A stretch of DNA of 64,000 nt from Theropithecus gelada (taxonomy: Eukaryota > Chordata > Mammalia > Primates > Cercopithecidae): assembly GCF_003255815.1 (NCBI RefSeq), contig NC_037680.1, positions 14,914,653-14,978,652 of the forward strand. The letters are read 5' to 3'. Position numbers and translations under genes: made by a program. The notes under the pieces were generated by a model, which did not search any database, was not told the origin of the DNA, and saw only the letters and a program-made list of their open reading frames with translations. This document shows, in pieces, positions 24,245 through 32,543 of the stretch. How positions within the stretch are numbered: the stretch's first letter is position 1; every line of letters begins with the position of its first letter.

Positions 24245-25045
24245 TTTTAAAAAGATATTACAACTTTATTGAGATGTAATTCACATACCAAAGAGTTTAC
24301 CTATTTAAAACGTACAATACAATAGTGTTTAGTATATATATGAAGTGGTGCAACCATCACTACAATAAATTTTAAACTATTTTCATCATCCAAAAGGAAA
24401 CCCCATGCCCATGCACAATCACTCTCCGTTCCTCTCAACCCCACTCCCTCCCCCACCCCCCTCCCATCCGAGGCAACCCTAATCTACTTTCTGTTCCTAT
24501 AGATCCTATAGGACATTTAATATAAATAGAATTATACAGTGCATGATCTTTTGTGACTGACTCATTTCACTTAGTATGTTTTCAGTGTACACCTATGTTC
24601 ATGAATATGTACCAGTACTTTATTTCTTTTTATTGTCTACTAATTTTCCATTTTTTGGATACACCACATTTTATTTGTCAGTTGGTGAACATTTATATGT
24701 TTCTGCTCTTATGGCTGTTACAAATAATGCTGCTACGAATATTTATGTAGTGTTTGTGTGTACATGTTTTCCTTTCCCTTGGGTATATACTTAGGATTGG
24801 AATTCTGGATCATATAGTAATCTATGTTTAACCTTTTGATGAATTATCAGAACTGTTTTCCAAAGCATCATTTTACATTCCGACCAGCAGTGTATGAGGG
24901 TTTCAATTTCTCCACCTCCTTGCTAACCTTTGTTATTATCTGTCTGTTTTATCCTACTGGGTATGAAATGGCATCTCATTGTGCTTTTAATTGTACTTTC
25001 CTGATAGCTAATGATGCTGAGCATTTTTGCATGTCACAATCTAGG
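24245..25045 (-). mobile_element. Old L1M 3' portion, antisense
   Basis: It starts with the reversed tail and 3'UTR ('aactttattgagatgtaatt'), continues through the C-rich reverse of the L1 G-rich tract, and reaches the reverse of the ORF2 C-terminus ('gatgctgagcatttttgcat'). Frames are broken. The insertion is 5'-truncated near 25045. Confidence 0.8.
24438..24466 (-). other. G-quadruplex-capable G-rich tract
   Basis: On the minus strand there are at least four runs of three or more G separated by one to four bases. It is the G-rich tract of the old L1's 3'UTR. Confidence 0.6.
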
Positions 25046-25124
25046 ATTGAAATTCCTGGATTCAATCCAAGGGTTAGAACACTTCCATCACCCCCTAAAA
25101 TTTCCTCTGTGAGGAAACTTAAAT

Positions 25125-25552
25125 GCAAATTGTAAGTGAAAGGGGCCAATCTGAAAAGGCAACATAATAAATGATTCCAACTATATAACACCCTAGAAAA
25201 CTCAGGGGTTCTGGGGGAGGGAGAGAGAGATCAATAGGTAGGGCACAGAATATTCTTAGGGCAGTGAGACTATTGTGTATGAAACAATAATGGTGGATAC
25301 CTGCCATCGTACATTTGTCAAAACTCGTAAAATGTACAACTCCGAGAGTGAACCCTGGTGTGAACGATGGACTTCTGGGTGATGGTGACGTGCCAGTGCA
25401 AGTTTATATATTATAACAAATGTACCATTGTGGCTGGAATGTTGGGTAGGCTGTGCTAATGGGGAGATGGGGAGGTGTGAGCACTGTGTAGTGTCCTCTC
25501 AATTCTACTGTGAACCTAAAACTGCTCTAAAAAATAAAGTCCATTAAACCAA
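25125..25552 (+). mobile_element. Old L1M 3' end, sense (L1MB-like)
   Basis: 'ggggaggtgtgagcactgtg', 'taacaaatgtaccattgtgg' and the terminal 'gtgaacctaaaactgctcta' with an 'aaaaaataaagtccatt' tail are the classic end of L1MB-type elements. Non-coding 3'UTR only. Confidence 0.85.
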
Positions 25553-25639
25553 AGTTCCTCTGGGATTATTTTCCCCATTAATCAGCCTCTGTGATTATAA
25601 ATCCCCATTTCAAACCCAACCATTGATCTTTTTCCTGTC

Positions 25640-27940
25640 TCCTATATTCCTATCTCCTACTGCCTATCCTGAAAGTTTTATAGAAATGGAGTCATACAAA
25701 CACAATGTTTTCTGTCAGAGTTCTTTCTCTTACCAGGATGTTTTCAAAATTCATCCACGTCATTGCATTTATCAGTAGTTAATTCCTTTGTATTGCTGAG
25801 TAGTACTGCTGTATCTCAATAGGTCATGTTTTTGATTTTTTCACCATTTGAAAGTGATTTGAATTGTTTCCAGTTTTTGGTTGCTATGAATAGTGCTGCT
25901 ATAAACATTTGGCTACAGGTCTTTCTGGGTGGGCATATATTTTCTTTTTTTTGAGTCAACAATATATGAGTGGAATTGCTGTGTTTTAATGTATGTTTAA
26001 CTTTTAAGAAACTGCTGAATTCTTTACCAAAATAGCAGTAGCATTTTGTATTCTTACCAGTAATGAATGGGGTTTTCTGTTTCCTTACAAACTTGCCAAT
26101 ACTTGGTAATGTCCCTCATTTTGATTGTAGCCATTCCTGTGTGTATGTAAGGTATCTCATTTTGGTTTTAATTTGCATTGCCTACACGACTAATGAAGTT
26201 GAGCATATTTTCATGGCGTATTTTCCATCAGTGTATCTCCCATTGTAAAGTGTTTATTCACAACTTTTGCCCATTCTAAAAATTGGGTTGGAAGTCTTTT
26301 ATCATATACGTAGTTCACAAATATTTTTCCTGTGTGTGGGTTTATCTTTTGCTTTAACGGTATCTTTGAAGAGTAAGTTACTTAATTTTGATACACCAAA
26401 ACTCACAGATATTGTCTTATTCATGCCATATTGATTGACTTTTTTGGGTGTTAAACCTATCTTGCATTGCTGGAATAAAAACCTCTTGATCATGTTGTGT
26501 CATCTCTTTATATATTGCTGCATTTGATTTACTAATATTTTGGTTAGAATTTTTGTATCTTTGTTTATGAGGGATAATGATGTGTAATTTCTTTTCTTGT
26601 AATATCCTTCTTAGGTTTCAGTATCAGGATTATTCTAGCCTCATAACATAAATTGGAAAGTATTTTCCCTTTTTTTTGTATTCCATAAGGGAATATGTTT
26701 AAGCCTGGTATTGTTTCTTCCTTAAATGTTGGAAGGCATTCATTTGTAAAGCCTTCTGGGCTTCTGTGGAAAGGTTTTAAATTATGGATTCAAATTTTCA
26801 TTGTTTTTCATACATTTTCATAATTTGTATTTTTTTGTGAATGTATCCCTTTCATCTAGTTTGACAGAGTTATTGCCATAAATTTATTCATAATATTCCC
26901 TCATTATCTTTTCCTGTGTGGTGATGCCCCTCATTAATTCCTGATATGTGTGCTTTGTGTTTTCTTTTTTTTCTTGTTCAGCTTTGCTATGTGAGAGTAG
27001 AAAAAATTTTTGCAAATCTTTTCAAAGAAAGTCTGACTCTATTGAATTCTGTATATCTGCTTTCTGTGTCATTAATTTTTATCTTACCTTTCTTATTTCC
27101 TTTCTATGCTTTCTTAAATTTCAAATTTCTTTTATTTTTCCTTTAGGCAGAAGCTTAGATAATTGATCTTTTACCTTTATACTTTTCTAATATATACATG
27201 TAAAGCCAAAATTTCCGTTAAGCATTGCCTTGGTTGTATTCCATAAGTTTTAATATATTATACTTTTTATCTTCATTCACTTCAAACATTTTGTAATTTC
27301 ATTTTTTTCGTATTTTCCTATTTAGAGGTATATTACTCAATTTTCACAAAGTTGGTGGATTTTTCTGGTTATCTTTCTGCTTTTTATTTCTAAATCAGTT
27401 CCGCTGGGGGCAGAGCACATAATCTGTATGATTCAGTACCTTGAGATTCGTTGTTTTGCTTTATGACCAAATGCATGCTTTATTTTGAATTTTTTTTTTT
27501 TTTTGCCCTTGAGAGGAATGTGGATTCTGCAGTTATTTAGTATTGTTTTATATATATTTGATTAGGACAGTTTAGCTAATTGTGTTCTTCACAACTTCTA
27601 CATCCTTAGATATTTTTTGTCTGCCATTCTTTCAGTTCTTGAGAGAAGACTGTTAAGACCTCCAATGACGATAGTGGATTTGTCTAGGTCTCTATTTTTT
27701 TCCCTCAGATTAAAAAAGAATTAGAACATCCATGTCTTTCAGTTAAGTTGATACTGGTATACTTATAAAATATTCCTATTTATGTGTAGTAAAACTTCTG
27801 GTCCAAGAGTCTGTTTTGTGTAGCATTACTATAACCATACCTGCTTTCTTGTGGTTAATATCTGCTTGATATACCTTTACCATCCTTTACCCTTAATTTA
27901 TCTATATACTTATATTTAAGATATTTCTCTTACAGCCAAC
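25640..27940 (-). mobile_element. Ancient L1M ORF2 region, antisense, left part
   Basis: The strand reads as the reverse of an old L1 ORF2, with landmarks in reverse order: C-terminal 'ttgcattgcctacacg', RT region 'cctatcttgcattgctgga', 'atattccctcattatctttt', EN-side 'tagtggatttgtctaggtct'. All frames are broken. It is split at 27940 by an LTR and resumes at 29366-29370, so it is the oldest layer of a nested structure. Confidence 0.85.
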
Positions 27941-28309
27941 TGTATTAATTTCCTATTGCTGATGTGACAAACTATCACACCTTGTTTACTTACAACAGCA
28001 TAAATGAATTTTCTTACAGTTCTGGAGGTTAGGAGTCCAAAATGGTCCTCACTGGGCTAAAACAAAGGTGTCAGCAGGGCTGTATTCCTTTTGGAGTCTC
28101 AAGGGGAGAATGCATGTTCTTGCTTTTCATCTTCTAGAGGCTCTCCACATTCCTTGGTTCATGGCTGCTTCCATCTTAAAAGGGGCTGTTCGAGGTTTCC
28201 TTACGTTGCATCCACCTGATGCTGAATCTCTTGCATTCCTGTTTCACTCATAAGGACTCCTGTGATTACATTGGACCCATCTGGATAATCCAGAATAATC
28301 TTTCCGTCT
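27941..28309 (-). mobile_element. MaLR-like LTR, antisense, left part
   Basis: It begins TGTATTAATTTCC and ends at 29365 in ...CTGTCACA, giving TG...CA termini. The flanking 5 bp are CCAAC (27936-27940) and CCAGC (29366-29370), a 5-bp target duplication with one mismatch, as expected for ERVL/MaLR. The LTR is split at 28309 by a young L1. The exact subfamily is uncertain. Confidence 0.75.
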
Positions 28310-28897
28310 CCAGCTGCATCCATGTCCCTACAAAGGACACAAACTCATCCTTTTTTATGGCTGCATAGTATTCCATGGTGTATATGTGCCACATTTTCTT
28401 AATCTAGTATGTCACTGATGGACATTTGGGTTGATTCCAAGTCTTTGCTATTGTGAATAGTGCCACAATAAACATACGTGTGCATGTGTCTTCATAGCAG
28501 CATGATTTATAATCCTTTGGGTATATACCCAGTAATCGGATGGCTGGGTCACATGGTACTTCTAGTTCTAGATCCTTGAGGAATCGCCATACTGTTTTCC
28601 ATAATGGTTGAACTAGTTTACAGTCCCACCAACAGTGTAAAAGTGTTCCTATTTCTCCACATCCTCTCCAGCACCTGTTGTTTCCTGACTTTTTAATGAT
28701 CGCCATTCTAACTGGTGTGAGATGGTATCTCATTGTGGTTTTGATTTGCATTTCTCTGATGGCCAGTGATGATGAGCATTTTTTCATGTGTCTGTTGGCT
28801 GTATGAATGTCTTCTTTTGAGAAATGTCTGTTCATATCCTTTGCCCACTTTTTGATGGGGTTGTTTGTTTTTTTCTTGTAAATTTGTTTGAGTTCTT
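28310..28897 (-). mobile_element. Young L1, inverted 5' segment (twin priming)
   Basis: This is the reverse complement of the ORF2 C-terminal region, equivalent to 35707-36294 of the full-length L1 in this window and nearly identical to it. The 143-codon minus frame at 28404-28835 is the corresponding ORF2p tail (Cys-rich C-terminal region). It has no start or function of its own. It abuts the sense segment at 28898, the hallmark of a twin-primed L1. Confidence 0.92.
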
Positions 28898-28898
28898 A

Positions 28899-29232
28899 GG
28901 ATGCAGATAGAAACCATCATTCTTAGCAAACTATCACAAGAACAGAAAACCATACACCGCATGTTCTCACTCATAGGTGGGAACTGAACAATGAGATCGC
29001 TTGGACTCAGGAAGGGGGACATCACACACCGGGGCCTATCATGGGGAGGGGGGAGGGGGGAGGGATTGCATTGGGAGTTATACCTGATGTAAATGACGAG
29101 TTGATAGGTGCTGATGAGTTGATGGGTGCAGCACACCAACATAGCACAAGTATAATATGTAACAAACCTGCACGTTATGCACATGTACCCTAAAACTTAA
29201 AGCATAATAATAATAAAAACTAAATAAAAAAA
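28899..29232 (+). mobile_element. Young L1, sense 3' segment (twin priming)
   Basis: It starts at the equivalent of 36283 in the full-length L1 and runs through the ORF2 stop, the G-rich 3'UTR tract (29043-29064) and the A-rich tail. A small internal duplication (GAGTTGATAGGTGC then GAGTTGATGGGTGC) is specific to this copy. The whole insertion is flanked by a perfect 13-bp target duplication AATCTTTCCGTCT at 28297-28309 and 29233-29245. Confidence 0.93.
29043..29064 (+). other. G-quadruplex motif in L1 3'UTR
   Basis: Four G-runs of at least three separated by single A residues, an ideal quadruplex-forming pattern. Confidence 0.7.
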
Positions 29233-29245
29233 AATCTTTCCGTCT

Positions 29246-29365
29246 TAAGATCCTTAGCTTAATCACATCTGCAAAGTCCCTTTTGCCATGTGAGGTATCA
29301 TATCCACAGGTCTTGAGAATGACGACATAGACATCTTTGTGAGGGCCATTATCCTGCCTGTCACA
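29246..29365 (-). mobile_element. MaLR-like LTR, antisense, right part
   Basis: Continuation of the LTR from 28309: 'cacatctgcaaagtccctt', 'ttgccatgtgaggtatcata' and 'gggccattatcctgcctgtc'. Together with 27941-28309 the LTR is about 490 bp. Confidence 0.75.
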
Positions 29366-29370
29366 CCAGC

Positions 29371-29910
29371 AAATATGTATTGTCATTTTATTATTCTGAC
29401 ACTTTTTGTCTTTTAATTTAACTGTTTGTCCATTTGTATGTAATACAATTAATGGCACAGATGAGTTCAGGTCTACCATCTTGCCTTTATTTTCTATTTG
29501 TTGCATTTTTTACTTACTCTCACCCCTAACTCCTCTCTCTTGCCTTTTTGAGAATTAAATGAGTATTTTATTATTCTATTTTTTATTTTCTAATCTTATT
29601 AGTTATGCATTATTTTATGATTTTAGTGGTTACTGGAGAGATTTCAGCAGGCATACTTATTATAGTTTATCTTTAATTAGTTTTATCATATACATTTTTT
29701 AAGTCCTTGGATGTTAACTCTAATACATGGATCATATGTGAGCCTGCTTTTGTTTTCTTCCCCTTTGGTTATCAGCCTCATTTGCACATTACATATGCAC
29801 ATAATCATATCTTACTCTCATTTACCCTCATCTCACCTAAAAAGTGTTCTCTTCTGTCTGAAATGTTAGTTCATGTAGACTTTATTGCTCTTACCGCTTT
29901 TTGATGTTTT
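29371..29910 (-). mobile_element. Ancient L1M ORF2 region, antisense, right part
   Basis: It resumes the old L1 exactly where it stopped at 27940, with 'gtcttttaatttaactgttt', 'tcaggtctaccatcttgcct' and 'atgattttagtggttactgg'. No intact frame. Its right (5') boundary near 29900 is approximate. Confidence 0.75.
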
Positions 29911-30424
29911 TTTAGGTATGAATTTTGAAATGTATGCCTTTTTAAAAGTAGTTTCTGTAGGACCTCTACAGGTTGCCATGACTTCAACAGCTATCCTAAG
30001 AGCACAGGACAGGAAATATTATTTATGAGGGTTAGAAAAGTTAAAGAAACTGGCATAGAGGATGGCAGGCTGATTGTCAGGGACACTGGCCTGAGCAGGG
30101 AGATGGCATCCACTGGTCTTTGAGGACACTTTCACTCATTTTCCTATGATCTGGTAATTTCTTCGTGGGACAGTTTGTAAATTTTGACCTCACGTGGAAA
30201 CCTGCTGGCGACCGTGGAACTTTAACAGTAGCCTCTGCAGTCATCTAATTCACACAGGTCTGAGGAGTTTTCTTTCAAAACTAGCCTGGCTCTACGAAGG
30301 CTCCACTTAAAATCTTTTCAGAGGGGATTATGAGTGTTGGGTGCTACCTGTAGGTGGCAGTAGAGAGTCATTCAGTTGTGATAAAATCTAATTCAAGATT
30401 TTCAGAGATTAATTTCTAAATTAT
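29911..30424. other. Unique sequence upstream of the full-length L1
   Basis: No repeat is recognised. It contains the candidate CTCF motif at 30347-30360. Confidence 0.4.
30347..30360 (+). promoter_or_regulatory. Possible CTCF motif, plus strand
   Basis: CCTGTAGGTGGCAG fits the core pattern CCnnnAGGnGGCAG. It lies 76 bp upstream of the L1 5' end. Motif match only; occupancy cannot be seen. Confidence 0.4.
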
Positions 30425-30435
30425 AAAACTGAAGT
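30425..30435 (+). repeat. L1 target-site duplication, left copy
   Basis: AAAACTGAAGT, repeated perfectly at 36610-36620. The preceding bases imply a first nick at 5'-TTTT/AT on the other strand, close to the L1 endonuclease preference TTTT/AA. Confidence 0.95.
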
Positions 30436-30832
30436 GGGGGGCGGAGCAAGATGGCCGAATAGGAACAGCTCCAGTCTCCAACTCCCAGCGCCAGCGACAC
30501 AGAAGACCGGTGATTTCTGCATTTTCAACTGAGGTACTGGGTTCATCTCACTGGGGAGTGCCGGACAATCGGTGCTGGTCAGCTGCTGCAGCCTGACCAG
30601 CCAGAGCTGAAGCAGGGCGAGGCATCGCCTCACCTGGGAAGCGCAAGGGGGAAGGGAATCCCTTTTCCTAGCCAGGGGAACTGAGACACACAACACCTGG
30701 AAAATCGGGTAACTCCCACCCCAATACTGCGCTTTAAGCAAACAGGCACACCAGGAGATCATATCCCACACCTGGCCGGGAGGGTCCCACACCCACGGAG
30801 CCTCCCTCCTTGCTAGCACAGCAGTCTGTGAT

Positions 30833-30877
30833 CTACCGGCAAGGCAGCAGCGAGGCTGGGGGAGGGGCGCCCGCCAT
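30833..30877 (-). pseudogene. ORF0: ORF0-equivalent frame, stops after 14 codons
   Basis: On the antisense strand of the 5'UTR, ATG at 30877-30875 opens MAGAPPPASLLPCR and meets TAG at 30835-30833. The start and first residues resemble human ORF0, a primate-specific antisense L1 frame of about 71 codons. Here the frame is cut short, so a full ORF0 protein cannot be made from this copy without splicing before the stop. Identification relies on my recall of the human frame. Confidence 0.5.
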
Positions 30878-31209
30878 TGCTGAGGCTTAAGTAGGTAAAC
30901 AAAGCTGCTGGGAAGCTCGAACTGGGTGGAGCTCACAGCAGCTCAAGGAAACCTGCCTGTCTCTGTAGACTCCACCTCTGGGGTCAGAGCACAGTAAACA
31001 ATAACAAACCCAGCAGAAACCTCTGCAGACGCAAACGACTCTGTCTGACAGCTTTGAAGAGAGCAGTGGATCTCCCAACACGGAGGTTGAGATCTGAGAA
31101 GGGACAGACTCCCTGCTCAAGTGAGTCCCTGACCCCTGAGTAGCCTAACTGGGAGACATCCCCCACTAGGGGCAGTGTGACACCCCACACCTCAGAGGGT
31201 GGAGTACAC

Positions 31210-31337
31210 CCCTGAGAGGAAGCTTCCAAAGCAAGAATCAGACAGGTACACTTGCTGTTCAGCAATATTCTATCTTCTGCAGCCTCTGCTGCTGATACCC
31301 AGGCAAACAGGGTCTGGAGTGGACCTCAAGCAATCTC
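31210..31337 (+). promoter_or_regulatory. 5'UTR segment matching the ZNF93-targeted element
   Basis: Between 'acctcagagggtggagtac' and 'cagacctacagctgagggtc' lies about 130 bp including 'gctgctgatacccaggcaaa' and 'cagggtctggagtggacctc'. This is the piece present in L1PA4 and older families and deleted in L1PA3-L1HS. In apes the repressor ZNF93 binds it. Boundaries are approximate. Confidence 0.65.
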
Positions 31338-31463
31338 CAACAGACCTACAGCTGAGGGTCCTGACTGTTAGAAGGAAAACTATCAAACAGGAAGGACACC
31401 TTCACCAAAACCCCATCAGTACATCACCATCATCAAAGACCAGAGGCAGATAAAACCACAAAG

Positions 31464-32480
31464 ATGGGGAAAAAGCAGGGCAGAAAAGCTGGAAATTCAA
31501 AAAATAAGAGCGCATCTCCCCCGGCAAAGGAGCGCAGCTCATCGCCAGCAACAGATCAAAGCTGGACGGAGAATGACTTTGACGAGATGAGAGAAGAAGG
31601 CTTCAGTCCATCAAATTTCTCAGAGCTAAAGGAGGAATTACGTACCCAGCGCAAAGAAACTAAAAATCTTGAAAAAAAAGTGGAAGAATTGACGGCTAGA
31701 GTAATTAATGCAGAGAAGGTCCTAAACGAACTGACAGAGATGAAAACCATGACACGAGAAATACGTGACAAATGCACAAGCTTCAGTAACCGACTCGATC
31801 AACTGGAAGAAAGAGTATCAGCGATTGAGGATCAAATGAATGAAATGAAGCGAGAAGAGAAACCAAAAGAAAAAAGAAGAAAAAGAAATGAACAAAGCCT
31901 GCAAGAAGTATGGGATTATGTAAAAAGACCAAATCTACGTCTGATTGGGGTGCCTGAAAGTGAGGGGGAAAATGGAACCAAGTTGGAAAACACTATTCAG
32001 GATATCATCCAGGAGAACTTCCCCAACCTAGTAGGGCAGGCCAACATTCAAATCCAGGAAATACAGAGAATGCCACAAAGATACTCCCTGAGAAGAGCAA
32101 CTCCAAGACACATAATTGCCAGATTCACCAAAGTTGAAATGAAGGAAAAAATCTTAAGGGCAGCCAGAGAGAAAGGTCGGGTTACCCACAAAGGGAAGCC
32201 CATCAGACTAACAGCAGATCTCTCGGCAGAAACTCTCCAAGCCAGAAGGGAGTGGGGGCCAATATTCAACATTCTTAAAGAAAAGAATTTTCAACCCAGA
32301 ATTTCATATCCAGCCAAACTAAGTTTCATAAGTGAAGGAGAAATAAAATCCTTTACAGATAAGCAAATGCTGAGAGATTTTGTCACCACCAGGCCTGCCT
32401 TACAAGAGGCCCTGAAGGAAGCACTCAACATGGAAAGGAACAACTGGTACCAGCCATTGCAAAAACATACCAAAATGTAA
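31464..32480 (+). CDS. L1 ORF1: LINE-1 ORF1p, RNA-binding chaperone
   Basis: Encodes 338 aa, the usual primate length, with an ATG in good context (CAAAGATGG) and a TAA stop. ORF1p forms trimers that coat L1 RNA in the cytoplasm, acts as a nucleic-acid chaperone and is needed for retrotransposition in cis. A basic, low-complexity N-terminus (residues 1-50) is followed by a heptad-rich coiled coil (about 50-150, many L/E/K repeats), a noncanonical RRM (about 155-250, with NLRLIGVPE and IIARFTKVEMKEKIL) and a C-terminal domain (about 250-325, including LSAETLQARREWGPIF and ISYPAKLSFISEGEI). No frameshift or stop is present. It shares one bicistronic RNA with ORF2, which begins 63 bp downstream. 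Confidence 0.97.
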   Translation: MGKKQGRKAGNSKNKSASPPAKERSSSPATDQSWTENDFDEMREEGFSPSNFSELKEELRTQRKETKNLEKKVEELTARVINAEKVLNELTEMKTMTREIRDKCTSFSNRLDQLEERVSAIEDQMNEMKREEKPKEKRRKRNEQSLQEVWDYVKRPNLRLIGVPESEGENGTKLENTIQDIIQENFPNLVGQANIQIQEIQRMPQRYSLRRATPRHIIARFTKVEMKEKILRAAREKGRVTHKGKPIRLTADLSAETLQARREWGPIFNILKEKNFQPRISYPAKLSFISEGEIKSFTDKQMLRDFVTTRPALQEALKEALNMERNNWYQPLQKHTKM

Positions 32481-32543
32481 AGACCATCGAGGCTAGGAAG
32501 AAATTGCATCAACTAACGAGCAAAATAACCAGTTAATATCATA

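Larger units (their letters stand above)
30436..31463 (+). promoter_or_regulatory. L1 5'UTR with internal promoter
   Basis: The 5' terminus carries the YY1 motif CAAGATGGCCG at 30447-30457, which in primate L1 fixes the transcription start. The region is CG-rich compared with its surroundings and in the family also has an antisense promoter. It is longer than the human L1HS 5'UTR (about 0.9 kb) largely because it keeps a segment at roughly 31210-31337 that younger hominid L1s have lost. An ATG on the minus strand at 30877-30875 corresponds to the start of the primate ORF0 frame. Confidence 0.9.

Noticed and set aside
24245..25552. Antisense L1 piece followed by a sense L1 3' end, as in twin priming
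   Set aside because: Both pieces contain 3'UTR sequence and overlap in L1 coordinates, and they look like different L1M types, so two insertions are more likely.
28404..28835. 143-codon minus frame with a Cys-rich region
   Set aside because: It is the ORF2p C-terminus in the inverted part of a truncated L1, not a separate gene.
30421..30936. 171-codon minus-strand frame across the L1 5'UTR
   Set aside because: Its first codon is GTG, not ATG, and it runs out of the L1 5' end into flanking DNA. It does not match the ORF0 reading frame.
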